IMG/VR virus record: IMGVR_UViG_3300034102_001213
Location: 1-33,707 of that record
Source: a virus
DNA: 33,707 bases
Reading direction: 5' to 3' (one strand)
The position numbers and the translations under genes were made by a program. This document shows positions 22,564-32,368 of the stretch, piece after piece (position 1 is the stretch's first letter; every line of letters starts with the position of its first letter). The notes below the pieces were generated by a model that searched no databases, had not been told where the DNA came from, and saw nothing but the letters and a program-made list of their open reading frames with translations.

Positions 22564-24635
22564 TATGCAGAGACCCCAATAACTTGAATCTGCTCTACCT
22601 TTGGTACAACAAAAGTTGTTTCAGAGAGAAGAACGATTTTGATCTGCATTGTGTTATATGTATCAAACTCTGTATATGACGATGTCACATATCTGGCAAC
22701 GTTGTCATAGGCAATATTATTCCACGCTGCATTCTTATACTTGAGCTTGTCAATAGCTACATCACCAATAATATTTACATTGGTGATTGGTTTGAATGTA
22801 GTAATGGCAGTACTAGTGACCGTTGCCACGGGAAATACCTGATGGTTTTCAGGAGTAAGAACGCTGTACACTCTGATCAGATCACCAATAGCTATTGTAG
22901 ATGTTTGATCTACAGTAGTAGATATCGAGTTGCTGCCATTTGTTGTTAAGAATGCACCAGTCAGGCCTGCATGAATTTCAGGATACTGTGGAAGACCATA
23001 CGTATATTCCCAAAGATCGTTTGGATCCTCTGTGCTATAACGTTCGGTGTTATTCTTAAGTTCCAGCGGGCTCCATGCTTTGTCATCGAAAGATTCTTTA
23101 TCAGCCGAGTTATGTATTTTAGCATATAACTTGATCTGCGTACCAGCCGGGCGGTAACCTGCCAGATATACTACGACATCCTCAGCATACTTACCTTCGC
23201 CGAATGAGATCTTCTTGGAGACATACTTTGACTTGGCAAGTCCATTGCGATCAACTTCTGTATCATAGTTAGTAATTGTTCCGCGAGTACTCGTATACGT
23301 GTTATTGATATCATTCTGATAGAAGAAGAAATCAAGTTCACCAGAGTTAATATAAGGTACTGAGAATCGATTTGCTTCAGATACTGATACATTGAATGTA
23401 ATATTGGCTACAGCAGACTTTCTATTCGTACCGTAGATAGTGGTGTTATCAACCTCTAACGATCTTGAAAGAATATACGACTCACGTGGAGAATTGTTAA
23501 ACTGTAGCAACTCTAGATTAGTCGATGTTGTTGGCATCGCATTAGATGAGTTAGCAACGTTATATGTCATTGTGTAGTTAGAAGTAGTAGGATTACCAAC
23601 CAAGAAGGTTGGCTTGAAGTTATCTACTTGGAATCTATCGATCGACACAACATTTGCAGACGAACCAGATCTTACACCAATGATACGTGTACCAGCAACA
23701 AACTTGACACTGCTATTTGCATTTGAGTCTGATAGGATTACTTTGTTTTTGCTGTAGTCAGTAAAGTAAACAACGCCAACCGGCGGGACCTTGAAGCCGA
23801 TGCCCACAGCACTGAAACTTGGATATTTGTCAACTGTCATCGATGTAGCATTGGTAATATTAGTAATAGTCAGAATATCTCTGCTACTATTAGCTAATAC
23901 AATCTTATCATCAATAGCATAACTCGTAAATGATGTGGCTGATCCAACAATAGTATTACTAGATGATGTGAATGTTACAGTACCTGTGGCATTAGCAATG
24001 TTTTGATATACCCATTCACCACCTGTGAATGTTCCTGATACTGTGTTATCAATCGTAAAAAATTCATACTCTTTATTAACCAATGGAATGGTTACATTGT
24101 TAGAGATAAACTGTGCTACTCTGACCTTGAACTTAAGATCTTTATTGCTGAACTTGTCATAGGTATTGAAGTTTGTTGCCTTATAAAGGAAACCATCAAA
24201 TCTTGATTGCGAACCTGGCGATGCAACGTTAGTAACACCACCTGCACCAATGATACGGTCGCCTTGGACATTTGTCCAGATATCATATGCAGGATCATTG
24301 TACTTTACAACAATTCCATAATAACGACCTGTCTTAAGGAGAACAGGATTATTAAATCCAACTACGGTTGGAGTCTGTGCATCGTTACTAAGATTGACCG
24401 AATCATAATCAATAGCTCTTGTAGAATGCAAGAGTGTCAGATTTGGATTTGGATCGCCATTTTCTACTTCACAGATCCAGACATTAATTCCTGGCTTTGC
24501 AGTACCACTGACATTTGCATTCTCTAGCGGTTTAGCTTTAAAGAACAGATCTATAGATGTCAGCATGATTTCAGCTACATTTGCAACTGTATCAGGATTT
24601 ACGTAAAACGTTTGGATGTAGTCAAAATTCGACAT
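22563..24635 (-). CDS. Baseplate/fibre-connecting virion protein, unnamed family
   Basis: This 690-residue protein begins FDYIQTFYVNPDTV, then VAEIMLTSIDLFFKAKP, PGINVWICEVENG and NPVLLKTGRYYGIVV (residues ~85-115). The 'LTSIDLFFxxKP' and 'GxxVxIxExxNG' pattern is seen in large baseplate-periphery proteins of T4-like aquatic phages. The middle has beta segments such as YSRDILTI-like strands near GSATSFTSYAIDDKIVL, and the end is DTYNTMQIKIVLLSETTFVV. The ATG at 24635 is preferred over a TTG three bases earlier because the GAGG site sits 5 nt before it. It lies 40 nt after the DUF4815 gene, with a near-consensus late promoter in the gap. It occupies the place of T4 gp9-gp10, but homology to them is not visible. 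Confidence 0.6.
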   Translation of the reverse strand: MSNFDYIQTFYVNPDTVANVAEIMLTSIDLFFKAKPLENANVSGTAKPGINVWICEVENGDPNPNLTLLHSTRAIDYDSVNLSNDAQTPTVVGFNNPVLLKTGRYYGIVVKYNDPAYDIWTNVQGDRIIGAGGVTNVASPGSQSRFDGFLYKATNFNTYDKFSNKDLKFKVRVAQFISNNVTIPLVNKEYEFFTIDNTVSGTFTGGEWVYQNIANATGTVTFTSSSNTIVGSATSFTSYAIDDKIVLANSSRDILTITNITNATSMTVDKYPSFSAVGIGFKVPPVGVVYFTDYSKNKVILSDSNANSSVKFVAGTRIIGVRSGSSANVVSIDRFQVDNFKPTFLVGNPTTSNYTMTYNVANSSNAMPTTSTNLELLQFNNSPRESYILSRSLEVDNTTIYGTNRKSAVANITFNVSVSEANRFSVPYINSGELDFFFYQNDINNTYTSTRGTITNYDTEVDRNGLAKSKYVSKKISFGEGKYAEDVVVYLAGYRPAGTQIKLYAKIHNSADKESFDDKAWSPLELKNNTERYSTEDPNDLWEYTYGLPQYPEIHAGLTGAFLTTNGSNSISTTVDQTSTIAIGDLIRVYSVLTPENHQVFPVATVTSTAITTFKPITNVNIIGDVAIDKLKYKNAAWNNIAYDNVARYVTSSYTEFDTYNTMQIKIVLLSETTFVVPKVEQIQVIGVSA

Positions 24636-24657
24636 CAATTCCTCGTAATCTTTTGTT

Positions 24658-24665
24658 TATTTATG
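24658..24665 (-). promoter_or_regulatory. Variant late promoter (CATAAATA)
   Basis: The minus strand reads CATAAATA, one mismatch from the late consensus, 22 nt before the ATG of the 690-residue gene in a 40-nt gap. The spacing equals that of the exact box upstream of gp13. It could start a late transcript for the fibre block. Confidence 0.45.
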
Positions 24666-24675
24666 TTCATTTAAA

Positions 24676-27600
24676 TCAAACTTCCTGTTCATCGCCGTTA
24701 ATGTTTCTGTAATTGACAATTCTCACATTCTTTTTGTCAATTGCATCATTAACGGCTTGAGCAGTATACATATCAGTTTGAGATGACGATGGTCTGTCAG
24801 TCGACGTAGATGACATAGTAGCAGTCTGTGTTGTATTTAGACCGGATGCATTATTGTAGTCAAACGGTATATTTGTATAATACTTAAGACCGATAGATCC
24901 TGAAGATTTGGAGTTTCCATCATATGATTCTACACTGAAGATCTTTGTGCCAGCGGTTGCCGCCGCAAGTTTATTTCTCTGTTGTAGATCACTGGTAGCT
25001 TCATCGATTCCAGCATCGTAGTAGAAATCAAAGTTAAGAGTCCCGTTGGCATCAACAAGCAGTCCTGATGTATTCGTTGTTGAGGTTCTTGACTGCGAAC
25101 ACTTTGTTGTCTTATCTTCACCATCAAACACAAACTTATGATATGTATTCGGCTTCAGACCGGTGATTGAGATGCTAAACTTCTGCGCATCTGATACAAA
25201 CTCACCAAGATCAAACGATCCATAAAGCATATATGAATACTGCTTAGAAAGCATAATTGTAAAGTCGGCCGGCATAATCTGGTGAACGATGCCAGTGTAT
25301 CCGAAGTTGGCAGGATTTGGTACGATTTTTGTCTGTGTGCTCACGACATCTGATGGATAGTATAACTTGTACCCGAATGTACCAGCCTTGGCACTTTGCA
25401 GGAATCCACCACTCTTCTTGCCCTTATAAACACGGATCTTGTAGTACACACCATCATTTGGATTGTGTATCCACAGGAGTTTGAACTGATCTTCAATGAA
25501 TCCGCCCACTGGACCATTTGACTTGCGTTCAATTGTATCTGGGTGCTCAATCTTTCTTCCATCATTAAGAACAGATAGACCCTTCGAGGTAATGTCTGTA
25601 GTTGTTATTGGAAGCGCAGCTGCTGATGTATACGTTGTAGTAAACGTTCCACCAGATGTTTGTGCTTGGAACACTTCAACAGCTAGATTGTTATCACGAC
25701 CATTGATATAGAATTCCACTGGACCGGTTAGTGTGCTCAGAGTATAGTAGAAATCTTCGTATACCAGACCGCTGTCACTGTTCGATGTACTGCGCTGTGA
25801 TTGAATTGCAGTAGCCGTTGTTTGGTTGACTGTTGTTACCGTTATTGGACCTTCAACAGAACCATCGGTTGCATCATTCTGGCTAACAATAGTGAATTCA
25901 TTATATGGAAGTGTTACTACACCAGTCGACCCGTCATCTGGGCGGAATTCAAGATTCAACTCAGTCAGACGTGGTCCAAGTTGGTCATCTCTAATAGTTA
26001 CATAGAACTCAGGGTTACCAACATCGGCATAGTTGTAATCAGTGAATGGATCAACGAAGAAACCAAAGCGGAAGCGGTCGATCAACGAATCGGCAGACGA
26101 TGGGATGTAACGAGCCTTTGCAAGTGCTTCAGCCAACGTAAATGATACGTAGTATTCAAGATCTTTGATTCTCTTTTCAAGAGAAGCAATATCTGTCATC
26201 TTGTATCCCTTGACCTGGATACGTGCACGATCCTGAATACCAATCTGTGATGTCACAGTATAGGTTTTAATTCTCTTGCCATATACTTCATTGGCAACCT
26301 TAGTATCAATGATTTTTGCCATGTCATTGGACATTGCCTGTGACAATGAAGGATATGCCGGAATATTGAGGATCTGTAGAGTCAGACTGTTCTTGGGTTC
26401 AGGTGGGATATCATTAATGAATCCATTCTTACCTGTACGCACAATAAACTCACCAGTACTATCAACAACAACACGATCAGAACGACCAAGGTAGTATTCG
26501 ATACTTGCACTTAGATCTGTATCAGGTGCTGGGAAATACTTTTCAGAACTATCAAATCTTGCTGCAGAAGTTGGTTCTGATGGATTGATGATAGAAAGCG
26601 CATTGGCTCCTGCAGGTACAGTTGAAATATCTGTAATCAGAGCAATAGTATTTGCTGAACGTGGGCGGAAGTCATACTGATCGCGAAGATCATAGTATGT
26701 TCCACTCGTACCAAGAATCTCTGGGATCTCCATAGTGTGCACATTCGCCTGTGCTGAAAGTGCAGCAAAATCTAAAGTATCTGTGACACTATATGAAGTA
26801 ATTGTCTTCACACTTGCTGAACCGCCAGTAAATACGTCATACTGTACTAGAAGAACATCGTTGGATCCAAGTGTAGTTGCACGTGGCTTTCTGTATAGAT
26901 ACGATGTATCTAGATAGTCTTCCTTCTGATTGGTGTCAAGATAAAAATCATTAGTAACATCTGCCACACCATATGTGTTACCATTAAAGAATATTGGCTG
27001 TCCGGTAAGTGTGTGATTCTCTGATGTAGCCGATGCAGTAAGTGCTAGATTTGCACCTCCACGTGTAGAGGCCAAAGCCGTACCGAGAGTATTGGCATAC
27101 ACTGCATAGTATGTAGTACCATTGGTAAGACCGGTGATACCTGATGTCATACCAGTATTTGAATAGACTACCGAGTCGCCGTTGGCAAATACATTATTAG
27201 GAAGACTAACGAATGAACTAACAACCCCAGTATTAGCATTGAATGTCTTGGCTACAGATGCACCATTTGCCTGATATACTTTTCTCAGACGGAACCCATC
27301 TGATAATCCTAATACCCATGGACCGCGAACACTGCCGGCGTTATTTGAACAGACAAGGCGTGTATAAACAAAACGTGTTGCTGACTTAACTTCAGAAGAC
27401 ACCCCGGTTCTTGTAGCATTATATGTAACCATAACGTTAGCAGAGGAAGACGAGTTGCCGGTGTTAGAAATATTGCTACCAAGATATACTGTCATTACTT
27501 GGCTATTTGATGTGCTTACGTTTGCCCACCGTGTTGCTTTGCCAGTCAGCGAGATAGGTACATTCTTAGGGAAGTACAATGTAGCACTACCCCCTGTGTA

Positions 27601-29982
27601 TGTCTGACCTGCACCTGATGTAAGAACCAATGTGGTATTGCTTGTTACCTGCGCAACCTGCTTAATTACAACTGTTCCATTGATCGAGTTGGCGAATCGT
27701 ACAAAGTCTCCAGCAGTAAATGTAGCATAAAGATTTGCACCAGTTGCTGCAACAATCGTATTTGCTGTAGTACCAGCACCAATGGAGATAGTACCTGTTA
27801 TTGGCGCAGAAGATTGATAATTTTCTTTTGGAACGACAAGAAGGTCTCTTTCAGCCGATGTACTTAGTACACCAGTATATGGGAAAATAATATTTGACCC
27901 AAGGTCTAATGTGATATAACCAGAAGTATTGGCAATTTCTGCTTCATTTGTTGTTCTATACGTATATGAAATATTTGAAACAGCTTTCATAGCAGGAACT
28001 GAATTATATAGTAGTGAACTGCCTGATGAATCTTCAAGGATTGCAGTGCCTGCATCGCTTAGTACTACATCAGCAATACCGCCATTAGTTCCATCATAAA
28101 ATACTGAACGGACTGTCCCAAAGTTTTGACCGCTATTCATTACTACATCAAACAGATACAGTCTGTACACAGCGTTGGCTGTGCCGGGTTCGCCTGACTC
28201 TAAAGCCAATGAGCGCATGCGGGCTTCACCAATCTTAGTAGCAGGCGATGTAATTGTATTACCTGCAGATGATGTGATGTATGTTACCGCGGACGAGTGG
28301 AGTTCAATCAGACCGCCGATGTTGAATGCAAAGTTACCACCGACTTCTTTTACACGAACGTAGTTGCCATAACCAAGGCGGATTCTAGCATTTGTGTTTG
28401 TAGCCGTGGCAATACCCTTAGCTACGTTTGCACGGTATTGATCTGTCTCTACACGATATCCATTGATATATGCTTTACCCGGATCAATATTGATCTTGAA
28501 TGCTGTTGCTGTCTGAGAGAATGTCGTAGAATCTCTTGTCGAGACAATGAACTGATCTAGTACATAGTTACCAGATTCTTCATATGTTCTCTTGGCCATC
28601 TCATCGCCGATGACATTATATACCGTGCTTTGATTCTGCTTGTAAGGGCGGCCATCTGCAAACTCGATAATTGGCAGGAAGTCGGTGTTGGCATCTGCAA
28701 CATCTTTGTCAAGAACAATAAGTTCAGGAGTTAGTTTAAGACGATCTGCACCTGGAGCTGCATAGTTATATGTACCAGTTGCATTATCAAGTAGAGACGT
28801 ATCTTCATTGCTGTCAATAATATCTTCAGCTGTATAGAACCCAACCGACTTGTTGAAGTCTGTATTCGAATACTTGTTTACGACTACTAGTTGTGGAGAT
28901 ACTCTTGAGAAGAATCCCTTCTGATAGATAGTACCTTCATCAACGGTGACACCATATCCTGTACCGACTGGTATGAGCATCGAATTGGCAACCGAGATTG
29001 TTGCCATGTAGTTAAGAGCCGTAACATCCAAAACACCAATTTGAACATCAGTGAGAGAAGATGTTGTTTGTTTCATTACTGTTACGTGTGGAGTCACGTA
29101 GTAACCTGTTCCGCCACCTGTAACTGAGATGGATGTTACTTTACCGAGACCGTCAGTTACTAGAGATCCGGTTGCACCGCTACCAATAACAGCTACAACA
29201 CTTGCGATATTGGCTGTCGTTGCATTCTTAACACTATCACCGCCAGATACACGCCATTTAATTGTATTTGCAGTTAGAAGATCTGTAGCAAGTGGCTTGA
29301 CCTTAAGGATAAGAACTTGAGTATTTGTGACTGCATCTGTTGAAATAATTTCCAGATTTGCAACACCGTTTTGAATGATCTGGCCGGTAACCCATGCATT
29401 TAATGGGAATGTAGTACCGCCAGTTGTGTTCTGTACAGCGAGTGCAGAAACAATGACAACACCATCATTATTACTGATTAACGATGAACCATTGTTTACA
29501 AGTGTCTTAAATATAGGATACTGTTGACTGAATACTGTGAGATTTTCACCGGCCGCGTATGATGCCGTATTCGAATTAGAACCCGAAGAGTTATACTTAA
29601 CATAAAGTGTATTAAGATCAGGAGAGCGTGACTCAAACCCTGCTACTGTCTTGACAATATAACCTGTAAGATTTGCGCTATTACGAACCGACATACCTTC
29701 GTATGCTGTAACAGAAATCTGAGTTCCGTCTGTTTCAGTGTCCTTGACCTTTACGTATGGAAGAACTGAGTGACGGACAATATTACAACCTTCAATGATC
29801 GTACCGCGCTTGAAGATATTATCACCAAACTTCTCAACTTGGTTCTGCAAGATTGTTTGAAGTTGATTTAGCTCGCGAGCCTGTACTGCCACACCTGGCT
29901 TGAAAAGAATACGATAGAAATTCTTTGCCGGATCGTAATCGTCGTAGTATGGAAATACATTTAGGTCTGTTTGCAGAGCCAT
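24676..29982 (-). CDS. DUF4815-type giant baseplate protein
   Basis: This 1768-residue protein has the DUF4815 N-terminal signature: FPYYDDYDPAKNFYRILFKP, then VQARELNQLQTILQNQVEKF and FKRGTIIEGC (residues ~10-70). Later motifs are TGGGTGYYVTPHVTV near residue 290, an FANGDSVVY...TYYAVYAN module at ~930-995, and the conserved YYDLRDQYDFRPRSAN near 1107. The C-terminus includes TDRPSSSQTDMYTAQAVND. Proteins of this family lie directly after gp8 in T4-like cyanophages and relatives and are virion components. They are thought to form the outer baseplate where fibres attach. It lies 4 nt after gp8. GGAG is 11 nt from the ATG, slightly long. T4 itself has no equivalent of this size. Confidence 0.85.
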   Translation of the reverse strand: MALQTDLNVFPYYDDYDPAKNFYRILFKPGVAVQARELNQLQTILQNQVEKFGDNIFKRGTIIEGCNIVRHSVLPYVKVKDTETDGTQISVTAYEGMSVRNSANLTGYIVKTVAGFESRSPDLNTLYVKYNSSGSNSNTASYAAGENLTVFSQQYPIFKTLVNNGSSLISNNDGVVIVSALAVQNTTGGTTFPLNAWVTGQIIQNGVANLEIISTDAVTNTQVLILKVKPLATDLLTANTIKWRVSGGDSVKNATTANIASVVAVIGSGATGSLVTDGLGKVTSISVTGGGTGYYVTPHVTVMKQTTSSLTDVQIGVLDVTALNYMATISVANSMLIPVGTGYGVTVDEGTIYQKGFFSRVSPQLVVVNKYSNTDFNKSVGFYTAEDIIDSNEDTSLLDNATGTYNYAAPGADRLKLTPELIVLDKDVADANTDFLPIIEFADGRPYKQNQSTVYNVIGDEMAKRTYEESGNYVLDQFIVSTRDSTTFSQTATAFKINIDPGKAYINGYRVETDQYRANVAKGIATATNTNARIRLGYGNYVRVKEVGGNFAFNIGGLIELHSSAVTYITSSAGNTITSPATKIGEARMRSLALESGEPGTANAVYRLYLFDVVMNSGQNFGTVRSVFYDGTNGGIADVVLSDAGTAILEDSSGSSLLYNSVPAMKAVSNISYTYRTTNEAEIANTSGYITLDLGSNIIFPYTGVLSTSAERDLLVVPKENYQSSAPITGTISIGAGTTANTIVAATGANLYATFTAGDFVRFANSINGTVVIKQVAQVTSNTTLVLTSGAGQTYTGGSATLYFPKNVPISLTGKATRWANVSTSNSQVMTVYLGSNISNTGNSSSSANVMVTYNATRTGVSSEVKSATRFVYTRLVCSNNAGSVRGPWVLGLSDGFRLRKVYQANGASVAKTFNANTGVVSSFVSLPNNVFANGDSVVYSNTGMTSGITGLTNGTTYYAVYANTLGTALASTRGGANLALTASATSENHTLTGQPIFFNGNTYGVADVTNDFYLDTNQKEDYLDTSYLYRKPRATTLGSNDVLLVQYDVFTGGSASVKTITSYSVTDTLDFAALSAQANVHTMEIPEILGTSGTYYDLRDQYDFRPRSANTIALITDISTVPAGANALSIINPSEPTSAARFDSSEKYFPAPDTDLSASIEYYLGRSDRVVVDSTGEFIVRTGKNGFINDIPPEPKNSLTLQILNIPAYPSLSQAMSNDMAKIIDTKVANEVYGKRIKTYTVTSQIGIQDRARIQVKGYKMTDIASLEKRIKDLEYYVSFTLAEALAKARYIPSSADSLIDRFRFGFFVDPFTDYNYADVGNPEFYVTIRDDQLGPRLTELNLEFRPDDGSTGVVTLPYNEFTIVSQNDATDGSVEGPITVTTVNQTTATAIQSQRSTSNSDSGLVYEDFYYTLSTLTGPVEFYINGRDNNLAVEVFQAQTSGGTFTTTYTSAAALPITTTDITSKGLSVLNDGRKIEHPDTIERKSNGPVGGFIEDQFKLLWIHNPNDGVYYKIRVYKGKKSGGFLQSAKAGTFGYKLYYPSDVVSTQTKIVPNPANFGYTGIVHQIMPADFTIMLSKQYSYMLYGSFDLGEFVSDAQKFSISITGLKPNTYHKFVFDGEDKTTKCSQSRTSTTNTSGLLVDANGTLNFDFYYDAGIDEATSDLQQRNKLAAATAGTKIFSVESYDGNSKSSGSIGLKYYTNIPFDYNNASGLNTTQTATMSSTSTDRPSSSQTDMYTAQAVNDAIDKKNVRIVNYRNINGDEQEV

Positions 29983-29986
29983 TTAA

Positions 29987-32368
29987 TTAAAACTCCAAGA
30001 TTATTTTTATAATTTCTGATTTGTTGTCGGCACGAGTAATAGCATCTAGATTTTCAATATAGAGTACTTGACCGCTTCCAACAACAAAGTCTCCAGGATA
30101 TTTATCAGTTAGATTCTGGAGGACAGCACCAGAAGTCAAACCGGTAATCGGTCTTACACCACTCGGATCTAAATTATATGTGCTGAACTTATTACTAATA
30201 TACATTGTATCATCGTTTGAACCGCCGATCAGTTCAATATGATGGAATGCACCACGTGCCTCAGCGTAGGAGACAAGACCAGTTTGTTTAACTACTTCAT
30301 CGTCAATGAAACTTGTGCCGCCAGTTGGGAAGTTTCCTACTAGTCTGGTAAGTTGCGTAGCAGTCGCAAATCCAAGAGCAGATTTATCATTCACCTGAAT
30401 GCCAGATGTTTCAATAATACTTGTAGCATTTGATGATAAACCAATAACTCTTGAACTTTCAGTAAATACACCTGCAACATTTGATAGAGTAATCTGTCCT
30501 GTACTTATAGATGTAACTTTGCCAGATGCCTGCAGAATAAGTGCAGATATATCACAATCAGATGCAGTAAACAGCGAATCAGTAGTAGCAGCTATCTGAT
30601 AGTCATACTGTACACTACTTACTGTTGAAAGGAAAATGCTACTGCCCTTTGTGACTAGAACATAATCACCTGTCGAGAAGGCATCTTTGAATATAGGTGT
30701 CTGCGGATTAGCAAAGGAAGGTATTAATTGAGCAGCACTTCCAGTAGTAGCATTTACTTGGAGTACAGGAAGACTTGTATAATTGTTACCTTGATTTGAT
30801 ACAGTCACTGCAGTGACAACATTTGCTGTTAATGTAACGGTTGCAGCAAACCCAGATCCATCTGTTAAATAGTTATTTGAAAACACAGTTGCATCGGTAG
30901 AATAACTAGAACCACCATTAGCAATTGCAACAGATAGTGAAATACGCCCTTGATCTGTCTTTTTGATTACATTACTACTAGCAGTGACACTTACATTTCC
31001 ATGTAGTTTTAACTGTTTAAACTGACGAACTGTTTCGCCAATGGCGAAACTACCGATCGTGTTGGCAGTTCTTAGGATAAGATCTACATTTGTGTAGAGT
31101 GGATTCTTGATAAGACCGACTTGTCTAAAGTCGTTCGCCGTAGAAATTGTACCGCCTTCGTTATTGGTAAACTTAGTACTAACACAGATTCTCTTGGCAC
31201 CAAATTCAGTGATCGGATCAGATCCATGTCCACCTGGTGGAGAAATAATTGGTTGTAGGACGGCTGCTTGGAAAGCAGCTGCACTAGATACAGTTACTGG
31301 CAAATCGATGAATGCGCTATTAATTGTGATAGGAATAGTATCTGGTGTTTCACCGGCGTATGATTCGCCGTAACGATAATTTGCACCTACCTTAAGCATC
31401 TCAATTTCTATAATGCTATTTGATGATGTGCTACCAACAATAGCTCTTCCTTCAGCTGCTACTGTCTCTGTACCATCACCCCAAATATAAACATATGGAT
31501 ATACTTCATACGTATCACCAGCTGCCGGCGTAGTTGTAAATGCGCTATCAAGCAGAAAGATCTTTTGACCACCAACACCGCGATAATCAATAATACGACG
31601 ATGTTGTCCTGCAGCACCTGATGTAGAAGTTTTGATTTTAATTACGCCACCGCGATAGTAGTCATCTTCGGCTACTGCGGTATCCGGTGCACCATATATT
31701 GTGTTATCACCGCCAACACTGAGATCCGTTGTTCTGAAGGTTCCACTGTCGATATAGTTATCGTAACCGCGCCCGCCTTCAATAATATCAATAACCTCGA
31801 CTGACCCTGGAATGGCTGCAACCTGAATAGCAGAATTTGCAATAACTGGAATATAACTTGTTGTAGCAAACTTTTCATATTGTGTTTTAGTAATGCTATA
31901 CATGTATTTCCAAATGTATTCATCTCCGAGTGGAGTTGCCGATGTAGTCTTCCCATATGGTGAAACAGTAGAATTGACCGTTACACTTGAGTTGCTTGCA
32001 TTGAACAGGCACTTGTATACATTAAATTCGGTTGAGTCATCTACAACAGTATAGAAATTCTTGTTGTATAGATCACCGTCTGTGTGGTCATACTTGTGGA
32101 AGAAAGTATTAGAAGTCCACAGATACTTAGAAATAGAGTGAACAACATCACTAGATGTGACTCTCTTAGCAAAGATCATATCATTATAGACGTCTAAGTT
32201 AATTGACTTTAGACTATTATCAGGAGTCGTCAGGTTGGCATCACTACCTGGATATGGAGTGTGTTTGCCGGCAAAGATAAAGAAGTCATTATTAGCAAAA
32301 GAATCGACAAAGCTAGTCGCACTTTCAACATTAAAATTGGTTGTTACGAGTTTCTGTGTAACTGACAT
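29987..32368 (-). CDS. gp8: gp8-like baseplate wedge protein
   Basis: This 793-residue protein carries the gp8 N-terminal region typical of T4-like aquatic phages: FFIFAGKHTPYP, YNDMIFAKRVTSSDVV (residues ~50-75), DLYNKNFYTVVDDSTEFNVY, and GDEYIWKYMYSIT near 145. T4 gp8 is 334 residues, so this protein carries about 450 extra residues. These include beta modules with GGRGYDNYI (~193), NGGSSYSTDATV (~482) and NQGNNYTSLPVLQV (~522). In T4, gp8 joins gp7, gp10, gp6, gp53 and gp25 to make one of six wedges. A GAGGA site precedes the ATG. It lies in the expected order after gp7 and has an exact late promoter 72 nt upstream. Confidence 0.88.
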   Translation of the reverse strand: MSVTQKLVTTNFNVESATSFVDSFANNDFFIFAGKHTPYPGSDANLTTPDNSLKSINLDVYNDMIFAKRVTSSDVVHSISKYLWTSNTFFHKYDHTDGDLYNKNFYTVVDDSTEFNVYKCLFNASNSSVTVNSTVSPYGKTTSATPLGDEYIWKYMYSITKTQYEKFATTSYIPVIANSAIQVAAIPGSVEVIDIIEGGRGYDNYIDSGTFRTTDLSVGGDNTIYGAPDTAVAEDDYYRGGVIKIKTSTSGAAGQHRRIIDYRGVGGQKIFLLDSAFTTTPAAGDTYEVYPYVYIWGDGTETVAAEGRAIVGSTSSNSIIEIEMLKVGANYRYGESYAGETPDTIPITINSAFIDLPVTVSSAAAFQAAVLQPIISPPGGHGSDPITEFGAKRICVSTKFTNNEGGTISTANDFRQVGLIKNPLYTNVDLILRTANTIGSFAIGETVRQFKQLKLHGNVSVTASSNVIKKTDQGRISLSVAIANGGSSYSTDATVFSNNYLTDGSGFAATVTLTANVVTAVTVSNQGNNYTSLPVLQVNATTGSAAQLIPSFANPQTPIFKDAFSTGDYVLVTKGSSIFLSTVSSVQYDYQIAATTDSLFTASDCDISALILQASGKVTSISTGQITLSNVAGVFTESSRVIGLSSNATSIIETSGIQVNDKSALGFATATQLTRLVGNFPTGGTSFIDDEVVKQTGLVSYAEARGAFHHIELIGGSNDDTMYISNKFSTYNLDPSGVRPITGLTSGAVLQNLTDKYPGDFVVGSGQVLYIENLDAITRADNKSEIIKIILEF

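Noticed and set aside
30005-30014. TATAAAAATA upstream of the DUF4815 gene as a late promoter
   Set aside because: It has two extra bases compared with the consensus; too weak to list as a promoter.
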